A program made the position numbers and the translations under genes. Positions 28,540-37,081 of a DNA stretch of 42,617 nucleotides are shown here, in pieces. The notes beneath the pieces are model-generated. The model saw only the letters and a program-made list of their open reading frames with translations, searched no databases and was not told the DNA's origin. Origin of the DNA: an uncultured Mycoplasmatota bacterium (GTDB lineage Bacteria; Bacillota_I; Bacilli_A; RF39; UBA660); NCBI GenBank assembly GCA_900556025.1, contig USNG01000010.1, positions 1 to 42,617 of the forward strand, in the 5' to 3' direction. How positions within the stretch are numbered: the stretch's first letter is position 1; every line of letters begins with the position of its first letter.

Positions 28540-30492
28540 ATGGAAGACAAAATCAAAAGAATGAAAGAATTGATTGATACATTAAATCATGCTTCAAAAA
28601 TGTATTATCAATTTAGTACACCAATCATGACAGATTTTGAATATGATAGGTTATATGATGAATTAGTAGTACTAGAAAATGAAACAAAGACAGTATTTTC
28701 AAATAGTCCAACTATTAATGTAGAAACAGAAATATCAGATGCTTTAGCACATGAAGAACACAAATCTCCAATGCTATCTTTATCAAAAACAAAACAAATA
28801 GATGATTTAGTAAGCTTTATAAAAGATAAAGAAGGATTACTTTCATGGAAACTAGATGGTCTTACAATAGTTTTAACTTACAATAAAGGTGTTTTAGTAA
28901 AAGGTGTAACAAGAGGTAATGGTTTAATAGGTGAAGTAGTAACAGAAAACGTTAAAAGATTTAAAAATGTTCCACTTACTATTCCATTTAAAGGAGAACT
29001 TGTTATAAGAGGAGAAGCTATAATAAAATATTCTGACTTTAATGAAATAAATCAAAAGCTAGATGATGATGTAGATGAATATAAAAATCCTAGAAACTTA
29101 TGTTCTGGATCAGTAAGGCAATTAGATCCAAATATAACAGCAAAAAGAAATGTTAACTGTATTATTTTTGCTTTAATAAGCAAAGATGGTGAAATGCCTA
29201 ATTCAAAGAACGAACAATATGAATGGCTAGAAAGTCAAGGATTTGAAGTAGTTGAGAGAGTAAGAGTTACTAAAGACAATATGAGAGAAGAAGTTCTTAA
29301 CTACAAAGAAAAGATAAAGAACTATGATATTCCATCAGACGGATTAGTACTTACTTTTGATGATAGTGCTTATGGAATGTCATTAGGTTCAACTGCTAAA
29401 TTTCCAAGACATTCAATCGCATTTAAATGGAAAGATGAGACAAAAGAAACAAAACTTTTAAAGGTTGATTGGTTAGTTTCAAGAACGGGATTAATAAACC
29501 CAGTTGCTGTATTTGAACCAATAGAACTAGAAGGAACAATAGTCAGTAGAGCTTCACTTCATAATGTTTCAATATTAAAAGGATTAAAAATTGGTATTGG
29601 AGATACATTACAAGTTTATAAAGCAAACATGATTATTCCACAAATAGCTGGTAATTTAACAAAAAGCAATAACTTACATTTACCAGAGTATTGTCCAACA
29701 TGTCATGGAAAAACAATAATAAAAAATGATAGTGATGTAGAATATTTATATTGTACAAATGAATTTTGTCCAGCAAAACTTGTTAAAAAACTATCACTAT
29801 TTGTAAGTAGAAATGCTATGAATATAGATGGAATATCAGAACAAATATTATCTAAATTTATAGATGATGGATTCATTAAAACATTTACTGATATTTTCTA
29901 TTTAAAAGAACATAAAGAAGAAATAATCAATAAAGAAGGATTTGGTATTAAATCATATAATAATTTAATGGATGCTATAGAAAAATCAAGAAATGTAAAA
30001 CTATCAAACTTTATATATGCTTTAGGTATAAAAGATATAGGATTCTCAAGAGCTAAATTAATATGTAAAAGCTTTAATAATGATTATGATAAAATAAAAA
30101 ATCTAACATTCCAAGAACTTAGTAGTATAGATGGAATAGGTGAAATAATTGCTCAAGAATGGATAGATGAATTTAATAATGAAGAATTTAAAAATGAATT
30201 AGATAAATTAATAAAAGAAGTTAAATTTATTGATGAAACAAATAATCAAAATAAAACTTTAGAAGGACTTACATTTGTTATAACTGGAACATTAAATACA
30301 TTTGAAAATAGAGATAAATTAATAGAATATATAGAATCTTTAGGTGGAAAAGTAGTTAGTGCTATATCAAATAAAGTTAATTATTTAATTAATAATGATA
30401 AAACATCTACAAGTACTAAAAATACTAAAGCAAAAGAGTTAAATATTAGTATTATTTCAGAAGAAGATTTTAGAAATTTAAGCGCTAAATAG
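28540..30492 (+). CDS. ligA: NAD-dependent DNA ligase
   Basis: The 650-residue enzyme seals nicks in DNA with NAD during replication and repair. Seen in order are the Ia domain with the NAD-binding tyrosines (Y22-Y23) and the D-x-x-Y-D motif (about 32-40), the adenylated Lys in SWKLDG (Lys104), the nucleotidyltransferase core with G-E-A-I-I, and an OB fold. A four-Cys zinc finger (C-P-T-C ... C-T-N-E-F-C, about 387-412), helix-hairpin-helix repeats including GIKDIGF and IDGIGE, and a C-terminal BRCT domain (about 572-650) follow. Length is slightly below the usual 670. The start follows GAGGTTATT. The stop codon lies inside the terminator, so the last three residues are encoded by its left arm. 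Confidence 0.97.
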   Translation: MEDKIKRMKELIDTLNHASKMYYQFSTPIMTDFEYDRLYDELVVLENETKTVFSNSPTINVETEISDALAHEEHKSPMLSLSKTKQIDDLVSFIKDKEGLLSWKLDGLTIVLTYNKGVLVKGVTRGNGLIGEVVTENVKRFKNVPLTIPFKGELVIRGEAIIKYSDFNEINQKLDDDVDEYKNPRNLCSGSVRQLDPNITAKRNVNCIIFALISKDGEMPNSKNEQYEWLESQGFEVVERVRVTKDNMREEVLNYKEKIKNYDIPSDGLVLTFDDSAYGMSLGSTAKFPRHSIAFKWKDETKETKLLKVDWLVSRTGLINPVAVFEPIELEGTIVSRASLHNVSILKGLKIGIGDTLQVYKANMIIPQIAGNLTKSNNLHLPEYCPTCHGKTIIKNDSDVEYLYCTNEFCPAKLVKKLSLFVSRNAMNIDGISEQILSKFIDDGFIKTFTDIFYLKEHKEEIINKEGFGIKSYNNLMDAIEKSRNVKLSNFIYALGIKDIGFSRAKLICKSFNNDYDKIKNLTFQELSSIDGIGEIIAQEWIDEFNNEEFKNELDKLIKEVKFIDETNNQNKTLEGLTFVITGTLNTFENRDKLIEYIESLGGKVVSAISNKVNYLINNDKTSTSTKNTKAKELNISIISEEDFRNLSAK

Positions 30493-30502
30493 CGCTTTTT
30501 CG
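30479..30502 (+). terminator. Rho-independent terminator overlapping the ligA stop
   Basis: AGCGCT (30481-30486) and AGCGCT (30491-30496) form a stem with loop AAAT, flanked by A and T runs. It is among the most GC-rich spots in the area. Confidence 0.85.
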
Positions 30503-30532
30503 TTAGATGCATATTTTAGGGTAAAAGTCAAA

Positions 30533-30586
30533 TTGACAAAAAATATTCTTATAGTATAATAGGTATAATCGTTTAAAAATAACGAT
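30533..30586 (+). promoter_or_regulatory. Consensus promoter and inverted repeat before the DHH phosphodiesterase
   Basis: TTGACA (30533-30538), 16 bases and TATAAT (30555-30560) form the strongest promoter of the window. Just after it, ATCGTT (30568-30573) and AACGAT (30581-30586) form an inverted repeat at the likely transcription start, either an operator or a short 5' hairpin. Confidence 0.75.
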
Positions 30587-30607
30587 CGAAAAGGAGTGCA
30601 AAATTAA

Positions 30608-31678
30608 ATGCAAAATAGTAGGGATATCAAGGCAACACTTGATAGTCTGTTATTGGAGAATGATCAGGTATTTATAGTACCCCACAAAAGACCAGATTTT
30701 GATGCAATTGCATCATCTATAGGAATGTCACTAATATGTCAAAAAAATAATAAAAAAAGTTATATAGTAATTGATGATGAAATAGATAAACTAGAATCAG
30801 AAACAAGAAAAATGATAGAGAGTATAAAGGATGAATTTGAAGTCATCACGTCAAAAGAAGTAAAGAGCTTGATTACTGATAGAAGTTTAATGATTGCAGT
30901 AGATACTAATAAAGAATATTTAGTACCAACAGAAGAATATTTAAAGGATTTTAATAGAATATTTGTATTAGATCATCATAAAACTGACAATTATACAATA
31001 CATACACCATATTTATTTACAGATGATACTTTATCTAGTGCAAGTGAAGAAGCATCAAGACTATTATTTTTATATGACATTAAATTAAAACCAGAATATG
31101 CGACATACCTATTAGCTGGAATAATATTAGATACTAATAAAATGAGTATTAATGTTAGCAAACAAACATATGAAGTTGCAGGAGAACTAACATCAAGAGG
31201 AGCTAGTCCATTAATTGCAAATAATATGTTTTTAGAAGATTTTGAACATGATAGAGCTGTTCAAAGATTAGTAGATAATACTGATTTCCCAACATATATA
31301 TTTGCTGTAGCATGTGATAATACAAATAAAATATATGAAGTAGAAGACATAGCAAAAGCAGCAGATTATTTATTGAAGTATAGAGTTAATATAACATTTG
31401 CTATTGCAAAAATAGACGATAATACTGTATCAATAAGTGCAAGAAGTAAGGGAGATATAGACGCATCTAGAATAATGAAATTACTAGGTGGAGGTGGAAA
31501 TCAATATAGAGCAGCTGCTAAAGTAAAAGGAATGACTCCAGAAGAAATAAAAACATTTATAAATAATTTATTAGTTCCAACAAGAGAACTAGAAAACACC
31601 ACTTTAGAAAATGTAACAATAGATTATCATCCATATCAAAATACAGATGTACCTGCGTTAATATTACGTCAAATATAA
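30608..31678 (+). CDS. DHH/DHHA1 phosphodiesterase, GdpP-like, without membrane or PAS/GGDEF domains
   Basis: The 356-residue cytoplasmic protein matches the catalytic half of GdpP, which cleaves cyclic di-AMP. Metal-site motifs are HKRPDFDA (His26, Asp30, Asp32), AVDTN (Asp99), LDHHKTD (Asp122, His123, His124) and GIILDTN (Asp175). The DHHA1 domain ends with GGGGNQYRAAA (294-304), where GdpP has GGGGH; Asn298 takes the place of this substrate-binding His. It lacks the two membrane helices, PAS and degenerate GGDEF domains of full GdpP. It could act on cyclic di-AMP or pApA, or on nano-RNA, as other stand-alone DHH enzymes do. The start is ATG 30608 behind AAGGAG. Confidence 0.85.
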   Translation: MQNSRDIKATLDSLLLENDQVFIVPHKRPDFDAIASSIGMSLICQKNNKKSYIVIDDEIDKLESETRKMIESIKDEFEVITSKEVKSLITDRSLMIAVDTNKEYLVPTEEYLKDFNRIFVLDHHKTDNYTIHTPYLFTDDTLSSASEEASRLLFLYDIKLKPEYATYLLAGIILDTNKMSINVSKQTYEVAGELTSRGASPLIANNMFLEDFEHDRAVQRLVDNTDFPTYIFAVACDNTNKIYEVEDIAKAADYLLKYRVNITFAIAKIDDNTVSISARSKGDIDASRIMKLLGGGGNQYRAAAKVKGMTPEEIKTFINNLLVPTRELENTTLENVTIDYHPYQNTDVPALILRQI

Positions 31679-31698
31679 TTGAAAACAAAATATAATCA

Positions 31699-31707
31699 TG
31701 TTATGCT
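31699..31707 (+). promoter_or_regulatory. Promoter of the PRPP synthetase leader
   Basis: TG-T-TATGCT is an extended -10. A start near 31714 gives a leader of about 12 bases, AGGTGGTGGTAAT, before the ATG of the leader peptide. Confidence 0.45.
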
Positions 31708-31725
31708 AATAAAGGTGGTGGTAAT

Positions 31726-31761
31726 ATGAATTATTTATCTAACCTTTTATTTATATTTTAA
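31726..31761 (+). CDS. 11-residue leader peptide before the PRPP synthetase
   Basis: A strong AGGTGG ribosome binding site precedes ATG 31726. The frame reads MNYLSNLLFIF and stops at TAA 31759. Its second half is U-rich in the RNA, and its stop codon touches the left arm of a terminator hairpin. This is the layout of a transcription attenuator, in which a ribosome reaching the stop would keep the hairpin open. Confidence 0.5.
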   Translation: MNYLSNLLFIF

Positions 31762-31787
31762 GAGTACTTTTTATGTACTCTTTTATC
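31760..31787 (+). terminator. Terminator hairpin between leader peptide and PRPP synthetase (putative attenuator)
   Basis: AAGAGTAC (31760-31767) and GTACTCTT (31775-31782) form a perfect eight-base-pair stem, followed by T-rich sequence. It lies directly before the GGAGG of the next gene, in the leader and not after a gene, which suggests regulation by premature termination. Confidence 0.65.
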
Positions 31788-31799
31788 TTGGAGGAATTT

Positions 31800-32939
31800 A
31801 TGAAAAAACAAATTGAAGAAGAAAAATTAAGACTAATTGTATTTAAAAGTGCATTAGAATTAGGTCAAAAGGTAGATGAATGTTTACTTGATATGTATCA
31901 AAAAGATAAAGAAAAAGAAACATTTATTGTTCCATTAAAAGAAAACTTTTTTGAAGATGGACATTTAAAAGTAGAAATAGATGAAACAGTAAGAGGAAAA
32001 GATTTGTTTTTTCTAACTGATATAGGTAATTATTCAATAGAATATAAAATGCATGGTTTTATTAATCATACTAGTCCAAGTGATTTAATGACTCAATTAA
32101 AAGATGGTATTGGTGCTTGTAATTGTCATGCAGAAAAAATAAATATTATAATGCCACTATTATATTCAGGAAGACAACATAGGAGAAATACAAGAGAAAA
32201 TTTATCTTGTGGAGCTTCATTAAGAGAACTTGATAATTTAAGTAGAATTAAAAGTTTTATTACATTTGATGCTCATGATGAAGGTGTAGAACATGCTGTT
32301 AATCATATGGAATTTGATAATGTTTATGCAACAAATACAATACTAGAACAATTTATAAATGATTTAGAACCAGAAAGATTAAGAAATCTAGTTTTTGTAG
32401 CACCAGATAATGGAGCTACTGGAAGAAGAAATGTATATTTAAATTCATTTAATTCAAGATTTATAAATAAAGAAGCAGGAAGTTTTATAAAACAAAGAGA
32501 CTTTAATAATTTTGTAGATGGTAAATATCCAGTAATATCTCATGATTATTGTGGAAATGGTGATTTAACAGGTAAAACAGCTATTGTAACAGATGATATG
32601 ATTTCAAGTGGTGGAAGCATGTTAGATGTAGTAGATGAATTAAAAAAACGTGGTATAGAACATATTTATATCATCACAACATACGTTTTATTTACAAAAG
32701 GAATAGATATGTTTGATAGATATTATCAAGAAGGAAAAATAGATGGAGTTTATACAACAAATCTTTCATATATACCAGAAGAATATAAAAAAGAATGGTT
32801 ACACATTTGTGATTGCTCAAGATTATTATCAGAAGTAATTTATAATATACATAATGACTTGTCAATCTCAGGCATTCTAAAAGACAAATCAAAGTCAATT
32901 AAACTATTAGAAAAGAAATTTAATGGATATAATATGTAA
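31800..32939 (+). CDS. prs: Ribose-phosphate pyrophosphokinase (PRPP synthetase), long form
   Basis: Starting at ATG 31800 behind GGAGG (31790-31794), the protein has 379 residues. The frame opens earlier at ATG 31773, but that start lies in the terminator stem. The enzyme makes PRPP from ribose 5-phosphate and ATP for nucleotide, His and Trp synthesis. Visible motifs are the flexible loop R-R-N-T-R-E-N (128-134), FDAHDEGVEHAV (156-167, for the D-L-H-x-x-Q-I-Q-G-F-F region), VAPDNGATGRR (200-210) and the PRPP loop AIVTDDMISSGGS (261-273). It is longer than classical Prs (about 315) and belongs to the divergent long type seen in some Firmicutes. Confidence 0.88.
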   Translation: MKKQIEEEKLRLIVFKSALELGQKVDECLLDMYQKDKEKETFIVPLKENFFEDGHLKVEIDETVRGKDLFFLTDIGNYSIEYKMHGFINHTSPSDLMTQLKDGIGACNCHAEKINIIMPLLYSGRQHRRNTRENLSCGASLRELDNLSRIKSFITFDAHDEGVEHAVNHMEFDNVYATNTILEQFINDLEPERLRNLVFVAPDNGATGRRNVYLNSFNSRFINKEAGSFIKQRDFNNFVDGKYPVISHDYCGNGDLTGKTAIVTDDMISSGGSMLDVVDELKKRGIEHIYIITTYVLFTKGIDMFDRYYQEGKIDGVYTTNLSYIPEEYKKEWLHICDCSRLLSEVIYNIHNDLSISGILKDKSKSIKLLEKKFNGYNM

Positions 32940-32956
32940 ATAATTTTGTTAATAAA

Positions 32957-32984
32957 TTGTTAATTAAATAAAATATGTTATACT
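32957..32984 (+). promoter_or_regulatory. Promoter of the HAD-like gene
   Basis: TTGTTA (32957-32962), 16 bases and TATACT (32979-32984) preceded by TGT. The predicted leader is about 11 bases (AGGTGAGCACA). Confidence 0.55.
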
Positions 32985-33001
32985 TAAAATAGGTGAGCAC
33001 A

Positions 33002-33511
33002 ATGAAGATAATATTTTTAGACATAGATGGAGTATTAAACAGTGAACAATTCTTCGATAAAATAACAGATAAAGATAGAGAATATTTTAGAAATTTAGAT
33101 TATTCAAAAGATGAAAATCTTCTAAAACTTCAAATGTTAGATGTAGATAAAGATAAAGCTGATTTAGTAAGTGAAATAGCTTATATGACAGGTGCTCAAG
33201 TAGTAATAACTTCTTCTTGGAAAAGCCTTAGAATTTTCCCATTAATAGTAAGAGAATTATTAAGATATGGAATACCTGTTATAGGTTCTACTCCTAATAT
33301 GGAAAATAGACGTGGAGAAGAAATAAGAACTTATTTAAAAGAACATCCTGAAGTTAAAAAGTATGTTATTTTAGATGATGAAATATTTGGCGATTATAAT
33401 GAACTTATGGATCATTTAGTAAAAACTAATTTCTTTAATAATGGTTTAGAAAGTTATCATGTTAATCAAATAGTAAATTTATTAGGAAAAAAAGAAGATG
33501 ACCCAAAATAA
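33002..33511 (+). CDS. HAD-superfamily protein of the Swiss-army-knife RNA repair type
   Basis: The protein has 169 residues from ATG 33002. A GTG at 32993 in the same frame is part of the ribosome binding site AGGTGAG and is rejected as start. MKIIFLDIDGVLNS holds the nucleophile motif D-x-D-G-V, VVITSSWK is HAD motif II, and YVILDDE is the acidic motif. The pattern 'ITSSWK ... GxTP ... RxxEI ... Y-V-I-L-D-D' is typical of the HAD domain found in RNA-repair proteins, though many stand-alone members have unknown substrates. The gene is monocistronic, with its own promoter and terminator. Confidence 0.8.
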   Translation: MKIIFLDIDGVLNSEQFFDKITDKDREYFRNLDYSKDENLLKLQMLDVDKDKADLVSEIAYMTGAQVVITSSWKSLRIFPLIVRELLRYGIPVIGSTPNMENRRGEEIRTYLKEHPEVKKYVILDDEIFGDYNELMDHLVKTNFFNNGLESYHVNQIVNLLGKKEDDPK

Positions 33512-33519
33512 TATCCTAT

Positions 33520-33545
33520 AAGAGTCTTTCAAAGGCTCTTTTAAT
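33520..33545 (+). terminator. Rho-independent terminator after the HAD-like gene
   Basis: AAGAGTCTT pairs with AAGGCTCTT (one G-U pair) and is followed by TTTTAA. Confidence 0.7.
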
Positions 33546-33574
33546 TTGACTAAGTAAACATTATTTGATAAAAT
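33546..33574 (+). promoter_or_regulatory. Promoter of the MoxR-like operon
   Basis: TTGACT (33546-33551), a 17-base spacer and TAAAAT (33569-33574) preceded by TGA. The ATG is at 33602 behind GAGGG. Confidence 0.7.
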
Positions 33575-33601
33575 AAACCTTAATTTAAAGAGGGTTTTAA
33601 T

Positions 33602-34912
33602 ATGAAGAAAGGCATGGATAGTGAACTAATTAATATTCAAAATATCAGAAATTTAGAAAGTATTAGATATACAGAACATTTACTATCAAAAGGATTAATA
33701 CCAATATTACAAATAACATATGATGGTGGAAAACATATGATATTATCTTCTACTGATAAATATTTTTATTCTTTTGTTAAAAAAGTTATTGATGTTTATA
33801 ATTTAGAAAAGAATTCTATTGTTGATGATAGTCTAACAGATCCATTTAGAATTAGAAATAAAATAGATATTGATTCTAAAACAGAAAAAGTATTAGAAAG
33901 TGGTATTCTAACTGATATAAATAGTTTATATAGTTTCTATAAAGATAAACATGCTTATAATAAAAGTTTAATTTATCAAATTGATGAAGTTAAATCACTA
34001 TTACCAATGCTTATATATCATTTAGAAGACTTTTTAACGTCATTTATAGTTAAATCAACATTTGATGCTAATATTAGTGGATATAAAGATAATTATACTT
34101 TAAATGCTCAAATAGATGGTTTAGAAAAATATATTGGTATGTCTTTTGATGAAATAAATGAAAATGAATATGATTTTGAAATATCTGGTATATTTGATAA
34201 TTTAAAAACTATAAAAGTAAAAATAAAATTTGATAATGATAGAATAACCGTTAGTGGTAATATAGATTTATCTAATGTAGAATTTAAATATACATATTTA
34301 GCAACACTTAATAATGTTAAATGTATTTTAGAAGTAATAAAAGATAATAAAACGATTTATTATAAAAATGATGAGTTAGAAGAAACTACTGTTCCATATC
34401 AAAATCTAACATCTTTAGATAGTACTAATAACTTAAAATGGTATGTTCTTCCATGGAATGCTTATTATGGAATAGATAATAATGTAGAAAAATTATCTGA
34501 TTCACAAAGAGTAGTTGAAACTCATACAATGTATTTTGGTTCATCTAGTGATAATTTTATAAAAAAAGAAGAATATTCAAAAAGACTAATAAGAACTAAA
34601 AATGATAGTTATATAAATGAAGAAAGTATTACGTTAGATGAAATGGGTAAAAGTACGATATGTATAAAATTATACTTGAATGACAATATTTATTTAATAG
34701 AGACATCATTTAGTCACAAAGATAATGAAAGTGGTTTTTATTCAGAAATGTTAAGTGATAATTATTTCTATCATATAGCTTCTTCTAGGAGTATAGAAGA
34801 GTTATCTAAAGAAAGAACTATTGAAATAGATGATAATATTGTATTAAAAGATTATGATTTGTTAAAAAGAGATAAGATTTTATCTTTAGTTAGGGGGATA
34901 AAAAATGAGTGA
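33602..34912 (+). CDS. Hypothetical protein of the MoxR-like operon
   Basis: The 436-residue protein has no signal, membrane helix or family that I recognise. The first 150 residues look mixed alpha/beta with a helix-rich part near 95-140; the rest is strongly beta-patterned with many Asn, Asp and Ile. It overlaps the AAA+ gene by eight bases (GGGGG before the next ATG), so the two are translationally coupled and probably form a complex. A substrate adaptor or scaffold for the AAA+ protein is possible but only by context. Confidence 0.75.
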   Translation: MKKGMDSELINIQNIRNLESIRYTEHLLSKGLIPILQITYDGGKHMILSSTDKYFYSFVKKVIDVYNLEKNSIVDDSLTDPFRIRNKIDIDSKTEKVLESGILTDINSLYSFYKDKHAYNKSLIYQIDEVKSLLPMLIYHLEDFLTSFIVKSTFDANISGYKDNYTLNAQIDGLEKYIGMSFDEINENEYDFEISGIFDNLKTIKVKIKFDNDRITVSGNIDLSNVEFKYTYLATLNNVKCILEVIKDNKTIYYKNDELEETTVPYQNLTSLDSTNNLKWYVLPWNAYYGIDNNVEKLSDSQRVVETHTMYFGSSSDNFIKKEEYSKRLIRTKNDSYINEESITLDEMGKSTICIKLYLNDNIYLIETSFSHKDNESGFYSEMLSDNYFYHIASSRSIEELSKERTIEIDDNIVLKDYDLLKRDKILSLVRGIKNE

Positions 34913-37073
34913 AAGTGAATATAAAAAATTAGTAAAAATTATTGAATCTTCAAGTTATATATTTTTTGATGATGCAGAATTTTTAATAAAATATTTAACT
35001 GATGTTAAAGAAGGTAATAGATTAAATGATTTTATTGAATTTAATTTTCTTAAATCAGTTATATTAAATTTTGCTAATAATAGAATGGGTGTAGAAAAAG
35101 ATAGTATAACTAATAAATTTATTGATACTATTAAATTAATTAAATTTATGTTACCACTAGGTAAAGAAACATCTAATTATGATGCTATTAAAAATATGAT
35201 TATAAATAGTGAAGGTAATTTTGATTTAGAACTTTATTGTTTATTTCCAAGTTTACCAATCTATCATAGAATAATGTATTTAATTAATAGTGAAGAAAAT
35301 AAACCATATAAAAGTGAAATAATAGGTTTTATAAAATCTGTCGCAGAGAATAGTAAAAATGAAACTAAGTTAGAATATTATACTATTTCATATATTAATG
35401 GTCTTAAAACATTGACAAATAGTATAGAAGAATATACTAAAAAGAAACTAGAAGAATCAGCAAAAGAATGTGGAAAATATCCTGTAGATGAAAAACAATT
35501 ATCTCTTATAAGTGGTGCTTTAGAAGAATATAGAGCAATTCATAAAAAAGCAGAAAATATTCAATCAAGAATAAATGAATTTTCTACTACTATAAAAGAA
35601 TTAACTGAAAATAGTAAAAAAGAAATAAATGAATGTAGTAAAGAAGCAACAAATGATTTAAGAAGAGAAATAGATGAAGCTACTAGAGATATTATATCTT
35701 CATTAGATGAATATTTATTAGAATTAGAAAATACTATGAAAATAAATAGTGATCAAGTATTTAATGAAATATTAGAAGAAGCAACTAAGAAGATTAAAGA
35801 TATTAGAGTTATGGCTCAAGGAATATCAGTTTCAGCTAATACTGAATTATTAAGAATCAGAAAAGCTTCTGAAGACAGTGTAGAAGAATTAAGACATTTA
35901 TTAGCAGAAAATCCAAATTTAAAAGAATTAATGAAAGACGCAACTACTGAAGCAAAAATTAATGGTGCTTTAGGAGTTTATAGTAGTAATGAAGTAACTA
36001 GTGGAACAACTGTGTTAAATCATAGATATATTCTTCCAGCTTCACAAGAAATAGTTGTACCAAATCCATTAGAAATAAGAAAAGAACCAATTCCTGCATT
36101 TGATGAAAGAATTCCATTTGAAGAAAGATTTAAAAAAGTAATGGAAGAAAAAGAAAAAAGAATTAGCGAAGGTGAATATTATCACAAAATGATAGATGAA
36201 ATACTAGTTTCAGTTATGGAAAATGACTACGTTAATCTATGGGGACCATCTGGTTGTGGTAAAACAAAATTAATGAGTCAAGTAGCAGAACTTCTAGGAT
36301 TAGAATTTGAAGATAATGGTAAAATTACTGATAAAGCTAGTATTATAGGATATTATGATACTTTAGGTAGATATAGAGCAACACATACATTTGCAGCATT
36401 AGTATATGGTCGTCTTCTAGGATTAGATGAATTTGATAATGGTAATGCTAATAATCAAGTTATATTAAATAATTATTATTCTAAATTAAGAGAAGCAGTA
36501 TCTAATCCAGAAAAAGGAGTGTTTGCAACATTTACTCCTGATATGAGAGTACCAGTAAATGTTAACTTTAGGTTAATAAGTGCTGGTAATACAAATCTTT
36601 CTGGAGAAAATATGCTATTCTCATCTCGTGATAAATCAGATGAATCGGTAAGACAAAGAATGACATCAAAAAGAATAGATTATGATAATAAAATAGAAGA
36701 AAAAATAATGAGTGAATATCCTGAATGGTATAAATTCTTTGTAGAATTTAGAAAAGCATGCGATAGTTATGCAAGTGAATTAAATATCCCAATAGCAGAA
36801 GGAATTATAACCACTTCTGATGCAGCAGATATAGTAAAATATATAAATCATAATAGTAAAACTATAGATACTATAATGAGAGACAAATTTACACAAGTTA
36901 AAAACTCTAGATATTTAAAATCAATTAGAGATTATATGATTCAACATTATGGAATTACTTCAGTAGAACAAAATCCATCAATTTGTATAAAAAATATTAA
37001 ATATGCAGATGAAAAAGAACTTGCTAAATGTTTAATATATAGATGTAATATTGATGGAAAATATAATGATTAG
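34905..37073 (+). CDS. MoxR/dynein-type AAA+ ATPase with N-terminal coiled coil
   Basis: The 722-residue protein has a helical N-terminal region (1-150), a long coiled coil (about 160-340) rich in Glu, Lys and Ile, and an AAA_5-type ATPase module (about 390-700). Visible are Walker A GPSGCGKT (447-454), Walker B LLGLDEFDN (about 504-512), sensor 1 in LISAGNTN (about 557-564), and RQRMTSKRI downstream with candidate arginine fingers. AAA_5/MoxR enzymes act as remodelling chaperones, usually with a VWA-domain partner encoded next door. The gene order unknown-AAA-partner fits this. The long coiled coil is unusual for MoxR itself and suggests attachment to another structure. Confidence 0.85.
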   Translation: MSESEYKKLVKIIESSSYIFFDDAEFLIKYLTDVKEGNRLNDFIEFNFLKSVILNFANNRMGVEKDSITNKFIDTIKLIKFMLPLGKETSNYDAIKNMIINSEGNFDLELYCLFPSLPIYHRIMYLINSEENKPYKSEIIGFIKSVAENSKNETKLEYYTISYINGLKTLTNSIEEYTKKKLEESAKECGKYPVDEKQLSLISGALEEYRAIHKKAENIQSRINEFSTTIKELTENSKKEINECSKEATNDLRREIDEATRDIISSLDEYLLELENTMKINSDQVFNEILEEATKKIKDIRVMAQGISVSANTELLRIRKASEDSVEELRHLLAENPNLKELMKDATTEAKINGALGVYSSNEVTSGTTVLNHRYILPASQEIVVPNPLEIRKEPIPAFDERIPFEERFKKVMEEKEKRISEGEYYHKMIDEILVSVMENDYVNLWGPSGCGKTKLMSQVAELLGLEFEDNGKITDKASIIGYYDTLGRYRATHTFAALVYGRLLGLDEFDNGNANNQVILNNYYSKLREAVSNPEKGVFATFTPDMRVPVNVNFRLISAGNTNLSGENMLFSSRDKSDESVRQRMTSKRIDYDNKIEEKIMSEYPEWYKFFVEFRKACDSYASELNIPIAEGIITTSDAADIVKYINHNSKTIDTIMRDKFTQVKNSRYLKSIRDYMIQHYGITSVEQNPSICIKNIKYADEKELAKCLIYRCNIDGKYND

Positions 37074-37081
37074 GTGTATTT

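Noticed and set aside
31773..31799. Upstream ATG as start of the PRPP synthetase
   Set aside because: It lies in the terminator stem with no ribosome binding site; ATG 31800 follows a perfect GGAGG.
32993..33001. GTG start for the HAD-like protein
   Set aside because: The GTG is part of the AGGTGAG ribosome binding site; ATG 33002 begins the conserved MKIIFLDIDG.
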